NCBI GenBank assembly: GCA_910588615.1
Contig: CAJUOI010000005.1
Coordinates: 4,912-68,911 of the forward strand
DNA from: an uncultured Christensenellaceae bacterium
GTDB taxonomy: Bacteria > Bacillota > Clostridia > Christensenellales > Borkfalkiaceae
Direction of reading: 5' to 3'
DNA length: 64,000 bases
Within the stretch, counting starts at the first letter, position 1. The number at the start of each line of letters is the position of its first letter. The notes under the pieces were generated by a model that worked only from the letters and a program-made list of their open reading frames with translations, did no database searches and was not told the origin of the DNA. The position numbers and the translations under genes are program-made. Below, in pieces: positions 1-12,400 of the stretch.

Positions 1-485
1 AGCTTTGCCTCGAAACTGAGGACGTAGCGAACGTAATACCGCTTTGTCTCGTACTCCTCGCCGACAAAACCGAGCTTTTCGCGCGTCGCGTCGGACATAT
101 TCTTAACGGCAAGTATTTCCGTGCCGAGGCTGTCGTAATCGCCGTCCTCGCCCTCTACGGGCACGATCCCGACGGGAAACTCCTCTGCCGCCTCTTCTTC
201 CGTTACGTTGTCGTTGTCCTGCTCCTCTTCGTCGAGGAAGTCCTCGTCGTCCATTTCGTCGGAAGCGGAAATCACGCCGCCTGACTTTAAATATTCCAAC
301 CGATCCAACAGCGCGTCGCGCTTCTGCTGTAACTGTCTTGAACAGAGCTTCCTCTCCTGCCGTTTCTGATACCAATACCATAAAAGTATGTTCAGTCCGA
401 TAAACACCGCCGCCAACAAAGAAACGATAACGATTCCCGCAATTTGCGAAGGAGAAAAAATACCCGCAAGTAAATTATGAATCAT
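1..485 (-). CDS. Acidic single-pass membrane protein, 3' end cut by window edge
   Basis: About 161 codons are visible and the frame is still open at base 1, so the C-terminus is missing. The protein starts MIHNLLAGIFSPSQIAG, has one hydrophobic segment at about residues 15-38 (IAGIVIVSLLAAVFIGLNIL), then a basic stretch (QKRQERK), a likely short coiled coil, and a strongly acidic region (residues about 78-100, rich in Asp and Glu). It then resumes as a more ordinary sequence (EETYK-like, RYYVRYVLSFEAK). The start is fixed by its position: the TGA of the giant repeat protein overlaps this ATG in a TGATG junction (bases 487-483), which implies translational coupling. I do not recognise a family. 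From the coupling I infer a partner of the giant protein, perhaps at its cytoplasmic tail. Confidence 0.75.
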   Translation of the reverse strand, partial: MIHNLLAGIFSPSQIAGIVIVSLLAAVFIGLNILLWYWYQKRQERKLCSRQLQQKRDALLDRLEYLKSGGVISASDEMDDEDFLDEEEQDNDNVTEEEAAEEFPVGIVPVEGEDGDYDSLGTEILAVKNMSDATREKLGFVGEEYETKRYYVRYVLSFEAK

Positions 486-3400
486 CACTCGTTACCCCCT
501 TGGCTTGCGCTTTCGGTTACCGACCCCTTGTTTGAGCCGTCCCCCGACGTTCTGTCCATTTCGTCCATCGACTCTTCCGCGAGCCGCTTCTTGCGCTTGT
601 GCAAAATCACTTGTGTACAAGCCGCACCCGCCGCAACGAGAGCCACACCCGAAACCGAGCAAATCACGGCAATAAACACCGTGTTCGCACCGACGATACG
701 GAAGGCGTAATACTCCTCGACGGTATTTCCCGTTTCGGCCCACTCATAGTTTTCGGGATCGATCAGTCCGACGGTTGCCTTGAACGACCCGCCGTAACCG
801 GCTTCGTTGTCTTTGATATACATGATATCGGGATCGAAGCCCTCGGGCAGATAAACCAGCACCGAGCCGTTGACAACAAGTTTGTTATTACCGGGCTTGG
901 GTTTGTTCACTTGCATACGGTTGACCGTCCAGCCGACGGTCGCGCTGCCCGCCTCCAACGTAACGCCCGAAGCAGCGATCCAAGAATAGTTATCGGCATC
1001 GGCAAGCGAGAACGTTACGCCGTACCCGCCCGCATTCAAAGCAATCAGGGTAACTTCATTGCCGTTTACAACGGAATTGCCTGCATAGTTGATACTCATC
1101 AGCAAGTGGTCGTATCCCGTAACCCTTACGCGAAGTTCACCGCCCGTGAAGGTGTCGTTTTTACCTTCTCCTTCGGATACGATGACGAGCTTCGGAGTAT
1201 TCAAGGCATACTTTGCAATTGTGAACGGAACGCGTTCGCTTTCGGGGAGCGCATTCCAATCTGCCGCGCCGGCAACACTTACGGTTACGCTGTAAGTCCC
1301 CGCATTTGCAGGAACACCGTTTAGCAAGTTGCCGTTTGCGTCGTAATAACGGAAGGTGTATGCGCTTTCGTATTTCACCGCAAACGAAGGTGCGTTTGCC
1401 GCGGAACCGTACGTCCATCCTTCAATGGAAAGCGGCAGCGTAACACTGTTGTTTGCCGGCGTTACAACGAAGTCTACGATGCAGAAGTTTTGCGTCGTAC
1501 CCTGCCACTGCGTATTGTTCGCATCTTTCAGCGTTAGCATCACACCGTGCGTTCCCGCTACCGTGTACTCACCGACCGTAACCGTGTAATCGTCCGTGTC
1601 GGAAATTTCGGGAATCAAATTCTTTCCACCGTCGTATACCTGCGAAGCGATTTTAATCTCACCCTCTGCAATCGTCTTTTTGCCGATCGTGAAGCTGACA
1701 CTCGGCGTTGTAAGCAACGTGAAGTTTGAGCTCACTCCGACGACGCTTGCCATATAGGAGCCCGCATCCGCGGGTGCGGTATCCGAATTGTAAGCAACGC
1801 CTCCCATCGTAACTCCCGTATAGGAGAAGGTCAGAACATCGGTAAGTTCCGCACGAACCTTGTCGGCATCGTAACCCTGTACCGTGCTGATGGCACTGAT
1901 GACCTCCGCGCTCTTCGCCGTGCCGTCGTATACGCCGCCGTTTGCGCGCAGAGATACTGAGACAGGCAGCGCCTTCACAGTGAAGATACCGTTGTTATAG
2001 TTGATAACATAATTCTTGGTTTCCCGTACTGAGGACACGATCGCGTAGCTACCGACAGGCGCACCTGCAATGACGAGATTATCCTGTGCGTCGATAACTT
2101 TCAGTTGCAGACCTAATCCTGCCAGAGTATCGCCGGGAACAAGCGCATTGTCCGCAGCCGTCATACGAACGCCGTCTGCGGAGATTGCCACCGTATAGAA
2201 CGCTTCCGCATTGCCGATATTTACGGTGATCGTCTTCTTGCCGACGGTAAGTTTGCCTTCCGCCGCAACGAATTCATAGTTATCCGCAGACAGCCCGCTC
2301 ACATTGACGGTAAGGACGACGCCTTCTGCCGTAACGCTCCAATCCGCATCCTTAGATGCGGAATATGTAACGCTTCCGCGGATGACATCCTTTCCGTCGC
2401 CGCGGAGGAAGCCGGAAACATCGTAACCGTAGCCTGCGCCGCCGCCCGCATTGAACGCGTCGCCGTAGATGATTGCGGCATAAGGCGTAACGGTAAGCGT
2501 CGCCTTATGAATCGTAAACTCCGTATAAGCCGTCGCGCCGAGATAGTTTCCCGTTCCTTCCGTCGTCGCTTTTACCCAATAGGTCTTTGCATAGACGGGC
2601 CTCGCCCCCCAACCGTCGGTAACCTCTTCGGGCGCTTTGCCATCCACTTTCTCGCGATACGAGTAGTATACCTGTCCGTTGAACGCCGAGGTTGCGTAAA
2701 CGTTGAGCAGTCCGCCGTATACGACCGATGCGTTTGCACCGTCGCCCGTAACGACGAGTCCCGAAATTTTGTCCTGTCCCCGCGCGATCACCCAATCCTT
2801 TACGACGGGTTCACGGCTGTTATCTGTCCACACGTAGTTGGATGAGCTGAGAGAAAAGGTAATTTCGTACGTACCGCTGTTGATCGTCTGAATGAGGATT
2901 TTTTCCCCGCTTACGGTAACATAGCAGTTCCTCGCCGTAACACTAACTCCTTCGACGCCGTTCACCGTCAGGCTCAACTGGCTACCCGTATACATTGTAT
3001 CCGCCGATAAAAATTCGGGAACGGATACCGTCATCGGCTTGACCTTGAACAGATAGTACGCGCGCTGCCCCGTAGTCTGATAATAAGCGCAAACGGCATA
3101 TGTGCCTGCCTCGGTCGGAATATTCGCGCTGAACGACCCTTCCGTAATGCCGAGCATCGACGACACGCTCGCAAACTCCCTGTCGTCAAAACTTCTGTTT
3201 TTCAAAGCAGCCAGCTGTTCATTATCGTAATCGAGAGCAATGCGCGCATAGGTGAACGGAAGAACCTGCGCAACTCCGTCCACCGTAGCGGTAGGCGTAT
3301 TCAAGCTTGCGTCGTAGCTCTTGTACGTCCAGCCATTAATGCCCGTAATTTTGAGCGTAACCGACTCCGTCGATACCGTAAGTACCAACGTAACCGCGCC

Positions 3401-6400
3401 TTCGGTCTCGTTTCTGAGCGTGTAGTTGTTCTGTGCCGAAGCTTTCAGGCGAATCACGATACGGTACGTGCCCGCGCCGTATGCCTTAAACGTGAAACCG
3501 TCCTCATAGGTATACGCGCTTTGCGGCACTTTTTCCGTCTGGTAAACACCCGACTCCACGTTACGGTATATATACTCGAATTCCGTACCGAAATCCATAA
3601 TATCCTGTACGTAATTTTCGATTTTACGAATCTTATCCGCATCTTGCAGCTTATCAAATTCAGGCATAGCCGAGTTATTCCAGGAAAGATTGATTTCTTT
3701 CTGCGCGATAACGTACTTGTCGTCTCCCTGCAACACGGACAAGCTACCGCCGACAAACGTATAGTTACTGTTGTCGTTAAATGCGATCGTAACGACGTAT
3801 TCGCCCGCAACGTTCGGAATAGTCGTCGTCTGCCCGTCAACCCTCTTACCCACATAGCTTAACGTATAGGTATCGTTGAGCTTCGGCAGATAATTCGTAT
3901 CCTGCGTCAGAGCACTCACACCCAGAACGTCCGCATTGGCAAAAACGATAACTGCGTCTAACCTTGCGCCGCTCGCACCCTCGTTATAGCCGTTGCCCTC
4001 GGTGTAAATCTGCGACGAGGTCTTTGCCGTTACCTCACGCCTTGCCACCTCGAACTGCGTGGGAACGTAGGTTATAGTGTAGTTATTAAACGAAAGCGCG
4101 TTCTCCTCCGCACCCGCGTAGCTTACGAGATAAGTGCCGCGGTTATTGCCCCAGATCTCGTTTACGTTGTAAATCGGATAGCTTCCCGCCCTGTAATTTA
4201 ACGTATAACCGTCGGCGTTTGTAATTTCCTGCCTGTTGCGGATATCCTGAATCGTTTCGTTTCGGAAACCGTCATAAGCGATTGTAAACGACGCTTCGTT
4301 TCCGTAAATCACACCGAATCCGTTTGCCTTGTATACTTTATTCGTCGTATCGTAGGTAAACGTTCCGCTCACGCCTTTTTCGGTATCGGACACCTGCACG
4401 TATATCTTCAACGGTGCGGGAGTAATCTTGTAGTAAGCGTCTTTCACGAACTCAATTACGAAATTCGTTTCCGCATAGTTGCTGCTTGCGCTTGGATTCA
4501 TCTGATATTTACCCACAACGCGAGCGTCCGTAACCGTCAAAGCAAGCCCCAAATCTTTGAGTGTCAAACCCGACGCGCCCGCCCAATTGTCTGACGGTTT
4601 AAAGAAGCCTTCACAATTTGACTGAACTTTTTGGTTAAGCTCCTGTTGCTGACTTTCACCGCTGTATACGCCCGACGCAGCGTCGTTGGCAAGGTCGCCT
4701 TCGAGCAGGTTTCCGTCTACGTCGAAGCCCTTCACCCAAACGGTAACGTTGCGTTTATCAATACGAAGCTCACCCGGAACGGTTGTTGTCTGCGTAAAGT
4801 TCGGCGATGTGATTCCGGAAGCATAGAAAACGTTGACGTTCTGTCCCGCATTCTTATTCGGGGAGTAATTGGCGATGCCGTACGTAATATTCCCCACCTT
4901 CCAATTTCCGTGTTCCGTTTCAAACGCGATAATCTCTTCCGCCGTGCCAAGCGTTGCGCCCGCTCCCAATACGAAAGTATATTTCAAGCCAAATCCACTG
5001 AAATACCCGTCGATTGCCGCTCCCGTATTGAAAATCTGCGTGCCGTATTTCACCCAAGCCGTCTGGTCGGCATTATTTTCCGAGCCCAACCGAATCGGCA
5101 CGATGGTAACTTCCGCAGGGTCGATATTGAAATTAACGGAAATGTCGCCCGAAGCCTGATAATTCGGATTGCTTGCCGAGAACGTTACCGTATACTTACC
5201 GACGTTCGTCGGGGCAATGTTCGTACTGCCGTACACCGTACCTTCGCGCCCTACATACGTAGAAACGATTTCGACCGTCGCGTCGGACGCCACCTTCATG
5301 GTGTATTCCTGTGGCAGTCCGTTGTATTTGCCGACGGGAGTCTTATCGGGAGAAATCGTCATCAAGGCAGGCAAAATCAGGAAAGTTGCTGCGTTCGCAC
5401 TGCCGTCTCCGTTCCGGATCGCCTCGTCCGCAATTTCGGTTTTGCTTGCGTTCGTTATCCGGATAACGTAATCTTCTCCGTACGAGCGCCCCGAACCCGA
5501 ACGCGCACCCCAAACGGCGTAAATAGAATAGCCCACGTTGACTCCGCCCTCAATCTTTACGTCGTTGGTATCAATGTCCGACGACCGATTCGAGAACGCT
5601 TCCGTACGCAACGTGATGACTGCCTGGTTATCGTTCGTGTACTCCGGTGCGGGAGTCCCATCATCGGGATAGAACGAACCGTTCGTTACTTTGAACGTAA
5701 GCGTTTCCTTCGCCTCCGCACCCTTATTCAGATTATAGTAGTTGGACTTATCGGCAATCTCTACGGTTACGCAACGCTTCTCCACGGTAATCCTCGCCGC
5801 GTTTTCGGGGAAAGAAACATTATAATTCCCCGCCGCCGCACGATATTTCTCCTGATTCTCGGCGCTGATAGAGATAAAGTACTCTCCCGTATAGTTTCCC
5901 TGTTGATAATCCGTGATAAACACGGGTTCTTCGCCGAATACGGCTGCGAGCGTTTCCGCCGCCGCGTCCTTTTCGTTGGAAACCAAACCGACGGCAACCG
6001 CCTTAAATGACTTCGCCGCATCGCCGTAGAAAATCGTCTGATCCTCGGCTTTTACACTCAATTCACGCCGTTTAACTTCAAACTCGAAAACTTGGCGGAA
6101 CGCGGTGAAGTTGTCGGTCTCCTCCATGGATACAACCAAACGATACGTGTCCGCCGTAAACCGTTCGGTGCTGTCTTTGTTATATAAGGTTTCGAACAAC
6201 CCCTTCGCGTCGATTGTGCCGTTGCGATAGATATTGCTTGCGATTGCCTTATCGTCGTTTCCGCGGTACACGGCAACGGAAATATCCGTCTTTCCGTTGG
6301 CATTCGTTCCTCTCTTGAAGGAAACGGTGGGATCGGTTACCAGATTTTGGTCGAATCCATCGGCGCCGCCGTACCCGTAGATCCATTGATTGGCTTCGCC

Positions 6401-9400
6401 GTACTTAAAGCCTTCGGCTCCATTGTTGTTTGCCTGCTTGATTTGCGCTTCCACGGAGCCGTAAACAGTCGCGTGGTTGGCAAGGAATACGCGGTAATAA
6501 ACGTATCCGCTCCAAACATCAACCGACGAAGGCACCTCCGAATAAGTTACCCCCTGCGTGAGTTCGTCCCACGCTCCTTCGGTTGTAATCTCGATTGCGG
6601 CGTCGGCGCCTTTTGCCAGATAATACGTTATTTCCGCAGTGCCGTCTACGCCGTTCGCAAGATACTTATTTAACAGCTTCTGTTCTTCTTCGTTATAAAA
6701 TACGTCCGTGCCCGCGAAGGAAACGGTAATGGTAGCGGGCGTAATCGAATATACGCCCTCCTTTCCGGTTTCCCCTTGGAAGGCAACACTGTAATTGCTC
6801 GCCTTGCTTCCGTTCGCCGTGCCCGTAATGGGATACCGACCCACGGCTTTGTTTCCGTCGGTATTGGCAACGGTGGACAGCGTGAAAATATCGTCCCGAC
6901 CGTCAATCAGCTCAACGCGCACGTTCTCGTCGTTGGAATAAGACGACCGAGGCGTCGTAATTTCGGCACTCAAAGAATTGCTTACCGCGCCGTATACGCT
7001 CGAAACCGATGCAATGTTTACGGTAATTTCAAGCGGTTTAACGGTCAGCGTGCTCTTCGCTGCCGTAACGAATACGTAGTTCGCGCTCGTAAGATTTAAC
7101 GTAAGCCCGATGTCGTATCCGTCCTTTCCTTTGCCCTTCTCATAGCTCGGCACCGCGTACTCGAACGAACCGCTGACGACGCTTCTGTCGTCTCCCTCGC
7201 AAAGCGTAAACGACAAATCGTCAAGCGATTTCCTATATCCCGCCTGATTTGCAGGATTCTCCTCCCCGTACCAAATTGCAAAATTCAACGAAACGGTAAT
7301 TTCTTTGGGATTCACCGTAAACGTGAAGCTCGTCGTTGCGGCGTCGTGATTATCCGCCGTGGCGAGTACCCAATACACGCCGGAATCGGCTACGTTTCTT
7401 GCTTTCACCGAATCAAAGGATTTCCAGCGCGTGTCGCCGACGGCGGGTGCGGTTGCCTCGTTTCCCTCTTTTTTGGCAACGAAGAATTTCAAATCGTTTT
7501 CCGGTAAGCGCACGCCGCCTTCCATCGAAGGCGCGGAATCGAGCACAAAGAAATCTTGCGCGTTGTAGGTTTCCGTTTTATCGGCAATGGCGCCGAAGGA
7601 GAATTTCGCGTTGGAAATAACGTAGTTTCCTCCGTTAAACGTAAGCGTGTAGTTTCCGCTTTTTTCACCCGAAAGTACACACGCCACTGCGTACGCACCT
7701 GCCTTTGCGGTCTCGCTTGCGTCAAAACCGTTCAACTTTGCGGTCAATTGAACGATAGAGCGAATATCGTCGTTTGCCGCCTTGTTGTACACGGTAATCA
7801 CGCCGTCCCCATACAAGTCGACTGCGCCGCCGTAAACACTACCCGCATTCTCCCCTACCGTAACCGTAATCGGACGCGGAGTAACCCTAAACGTTTCGGG
7901 AACAACCGTAATACGATAGTTTCCGTTAGCAGTATAATCAACGCCGATCTGATATCCGCCGTCCTTTACCGCCAGATACTGACCCGCGACGTATCCTTCC
8001 AGCATAACCGTGAGGTTTAACCCTGCAATATCGCTGTCAATAAACTTCGTTCCGTTTTCATTCGTGTAAGCCCATTGGAAGGAGGATAAAGGAATTTCTT
8101 CGCCGTAAACGACGGAGTCGTGTCCGTTCGTTACGCCGTGAATCGTAACTTCACGCGGGTTGATTGTCAGTTGAGGCAAAGTAATGTCATTTGCCAATAC
8201 AAAGTTACCCTTATCTGCTCCGCCGAGAATCAAAGCCAAACGGTAAGGATTTGCGTTTGCATTCTGCTGATATTCGGAGGCAATCGTTAAATTCACCTCC
8301 GACCCGTCCGCCTTCTGCGGCCAACTCGTTGTAAACTCGACGGCTACGCCATGGCGCTGTCCGTCGTAAGTAACGGTTTGGTCGGTAAATTCAATATCTC
8401 CGTCGAAAATCGTTTTTGGGGATACGACAAAAAATTCCTTACCATCGGTATTCGTTCCGAATTTAAGGTTTTCTTTGTCGAACGACAGGTTTTCGTAGTC
8501 CGACCCTTCGGTGAAAGTAACCTTGATCGTAATCGAATATTTGCCCGCATTCCAAGGCAACCCGTTCGAAAGGTCGGCGGGGGTAAGCGCCCTCCCTTTC
8601 TCATCCGCAAACGCGTACTCGATTTTAGGGGCTTCCGACTCGAAAATGGACTGAATATCTTCCGTACCGTCCGTTACCGTTACTCTGATAAAGGAGTCTT
8701 TATCCCAAATATTCAAAGCGGTACCGCTCATGCCGTTATCGCCAAAGGTATAACCCTTGATTTCAAACGTGAAATCCAACACGCTGTTGATAACCGCATA
8801 CATCAAGTCGTAAATAATTCCGCCGTTGCTTTCAGTTGTAACGGGTGCGCCGTATATTAACTTATCGATCTTATCTACGATATCCGCACCGTTCTGCACC
8901 CAAACAAAATTATAAACTTCCGCGGTACTTTCACCCGCAGCAGCACTTTTCACCGTAACGCTCTGCATGGTAATACGGGCATAATAGAAGCCTCGGCTCG
9001 TAAATTCGTCGTTTGCGGTATTCCCCGCCATATCCCAAATGCCGTAAGCAACGGAGAAATTTACCTGAAAATAAACGCCATCGATTGTGGACTGAACCGT
9101 TGCGGGAGTAAACGACGGCTGCTTTGCAGTACCGTCCCACTGATAAGTATGCGTACCAAAAGTAGGCAATTCGATTTCCAATCTTTCAACGGTAAAATCC
9201 GCAAGCGAAACGGATACTTCCTGTTTTTCATCGTTGCCGAAATAGTAATTCTTTTGAGCTTCTTCCGTCAATTCGAAGGTAACCGAATAGATGCCCGCGT
9301 TTAAGAAACCGAACAAGCCGTTGAACGTCTCCTTCGTTTTAAATGGGGTCTCCGCTGCATCCGCGTTGTAGCTGTCGGGTAGCTTGTGCGTTGCGCTTAC

Positions 9401-12400
9401 GGTTACAAGCCCCCAATCGGAATTTCCAGACGCATTCAGTAAATTTCCGTATGATACCGACTGCATCCCGCCCGTATATTTCAGATCTCCCGCGTCTGTG
9501 GCAACGGGCGTTGCTAACCCGAACTTCTTTACCGTAAAGATATTGCTTGCGTTTACGGAGTAGTTCTGCCAATAGACGCCCTCTTCGATAATTTCCGCAA
9601 TTCCCAAATAGTCGCCTGCATTGACGGGATCGGTTTTAAATGTTACGTTAAGTTTAACGTCGTCGCCGCCGCAAAGCCCCTGCGCCGTTGCGGTAAAGGT
9701 TATGCTGCTGCCCGTATAAACCTGATTTTCGCCCCAAGAAACAGTAATGTCCTTTTGCGTAATCGTAAAGGTAAATTGATAAGCCTTCGTTTCGTCTGCT
9801 TCGCCGCTTGCCCCCTCCCATTTGTAGTTGGTTGCGGGCTCTACGGTTATGGTATACGCAAGCACTTTACCGTCAACAAGGTATACGTTTTTCAGGTCTT
9901 CTACGGTACTGCCCTGCATTATCGTAATTTTCAGGCGGTTAAAGTAATCCCGATCCCCGTTAAGATAGTCGAGGAAGTCATACTCAACGCCTTTATATTC
10001 CATTTCAATGCTCGTGCCGCCCGCTTTCAGCGAAGGAATTTGCAATGAACTCGAATTGATTTTAAATACGATTTTGCGATTTTGGGGCAACTCGAAGTTG
10101 ACAGCGTAGGTATACGCCGCCCCGCCGATTTGCTTCGCCGTAAAGTCGTTGACGAGCACGTAATATTCGTCCGCCGCAATCGGCGCGGACGAAAGTTCCG
10201 TACCGTCTTTTGCGTAGAGAGCGGTAAACCCTTCGAGGGAAAGCTCGATAACGTCGCTGCCCACCGTTACACCTGATACGGCTTTTACCGTGGGCGCGTG
10301 CGCCTCGCCGTTATATACGTAGAAAATATTATTTAAATCTTCAAATTCCGTTTCTCCGTCGAACGCCTGAAACGAGATTTCCTTCCGCGCAACGGTAAAG
10401 TCTTCGAACACGACTTCCGTACGCCCATCCGCCCACTGATAGTTGCCGTTAGTATCCTGAAAGGAAACCGTGATTCGATACGTTCCCGCTTCGGTTACAA
10501 ACGCCGAGCCGTCCGCAAAGCTCATTCCCGTGGTAACAGTTTTATCGGCAACTTCCGCCGTAAGCGTTCCTTCAATTGTAACCGCTAATATATCCGCAAG
10601 CGCATTACCGTTCTTTAAGTCCGCTGAAACGCTTCCCCAATTGGATGAGATTGCATGTCCGCTACCGTCGTACGTGCCGAGGGCTTTTTCCGTCGTAAAG
10701 TCGATTTTCGTAAGCGTCGCTTTGCCGACGGTAAACTCAGCAAAGAACCGCTTATCGGTATTCGAAAGCGCCGTACCGTTCTGCTTTAAAACGAGGTCGC
10801 CGTCCTGTGCCACGATGCCCGCAGCGTAATCCCACGTAAAGTAAGCGCAGTAATTACCTGCGTTCCACGTTTCGGAATTGCCCGTAGGTTGCGTTACGCC
10901 GCCCGCAAAGTAATACGCGGGCTGCGACAGGGTTACGAACGCGGGATCGGAAGAAGCCGACGCGTTGAGCTGACCGACTTCGCCGTATGTAAAACCGTTC
11001 GCACTTGCGTTAACGGTTATCTCGCGCGCAATAATTGTAAAGTCGATAGATTTTGCGCCCGTTGTGCCGTCGCTCCACAGATAGTTTTTGCCGAGCTTTT
11101 CCTGATTGAAAGCAATCGAAGCTGTGTAACTATTGGCGTGGATGTAGCCTATTTTATGGTTTTTATCCTCTTTGGTGTCGCTGCTCGACACGGTAAAGAT
11201 ATCCGCTAGCTTGTCGCCGTAGGCAAACGGTACGGAATTATAATTGATAAAGTCGTTCACGTCGTACGCTTCGCCCTTAAATTCCTGCGTCTTAACTTTA
11301 ATATCCGTTACGCTAATGGGCTTTTTCGTGATTTCAAAACCGACGGCGCTCGACTGTCCCGCCTGATAAATGTTGTTTTCAAACGTTTTGACGAGAACGA
11401 AATAGTTTCCGACCTCTCTGATTTTGGTAACGTCCTTTGTTGCCGAAGCGGCGCTTTCCGTTCCTTTATAGTACCAGAACTCGTATACGAGATTCGAACC
11501 CTGCGCAGTCCCCATTCCTTCGATCGGATCTTGCGTGCCTTGGATTCTTGCGCTGACACTTGCCGAGGTTTCCTCCGTCCAACCGTAAACTCTGTTCGCT
11601 CCGTTTTCATAGACGAGCGAAACGTCGATCGGCGCCTTATTTACTTGCAGCGTGTATTGCAACTCGTAGTCCGTCTTCTTTACTCTGCCGCTCTGCGCCG
11701 CCAACGAGGAAGGATTGCCCCAAACGTAGTCGCCGCCGTCTTTAAGCGTAACGCTCATAACGAATAAGCCGCTGCGGAGGAAGGAAACCTTTCCCGTTGC
11801 GGAATCGTACGTGAGGATTCCGTTGGAGGAATTATTGACGTCAATAATAGCGTCCCCGTTCTGGGAATCCGTAAAAGATACCGTTAACGCCGTCGCGTCC
11901 AAACCCGTCAGATCGAGCGTCTTGAAACAATTATCTACGGAATAAGTGATAATGTCGTAATTCTCTTCGCCGTTTGAAGATTTCAGTGCGGGCACGCTTA
12001 GCACCGCGGGATCGACATCAATCTCACGAGAATCCGCAATATCGCATTCTGTCCGTTGTCCCTTATCGTTTATATAGGAAAAGGAAACCGTAATTTTTGC
12101 GAAATTTACTTGGGTACTTAATTCGGTCAACGGATATTCATCGTTCCCCGACGTCGAATAACCGACCTTGATATTACTCTCAAAGTTCAAATCTTCCAAC
12201 GGTATGGCAACTCTACCGTTACCGTAACGAAAGGTTACCGTCAACCCCGTAAAATCAAATTTTGCGTGTGCGGTTTGACGAACAGGGTTGCCCCCCAATT
12301 CCCCCGAAATTGAGCTCGGTCCGACGTACTCGATGCCCGTAATATGAACGACGATGGGTTTTACGTTTTCTTGGTTGCTTCCGTTATAATTCACGGTAAG

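Noticed and set aside
4200..4320. Search for a sortase LPXTG signal or tandem DNA-level repeats in the giant gene
   Set aside because: No LPXTG-helix-KR end is present, and the repeats are conserved at the protein fold level only, without long identical DNA copies.
4631..6010. 459-codon plus-strand frame inside the giant MBG gene
   Set aside because: Antisense to continuous MBG/YDG repeats and without any domain; similar shadows occur across the whole giant gene.
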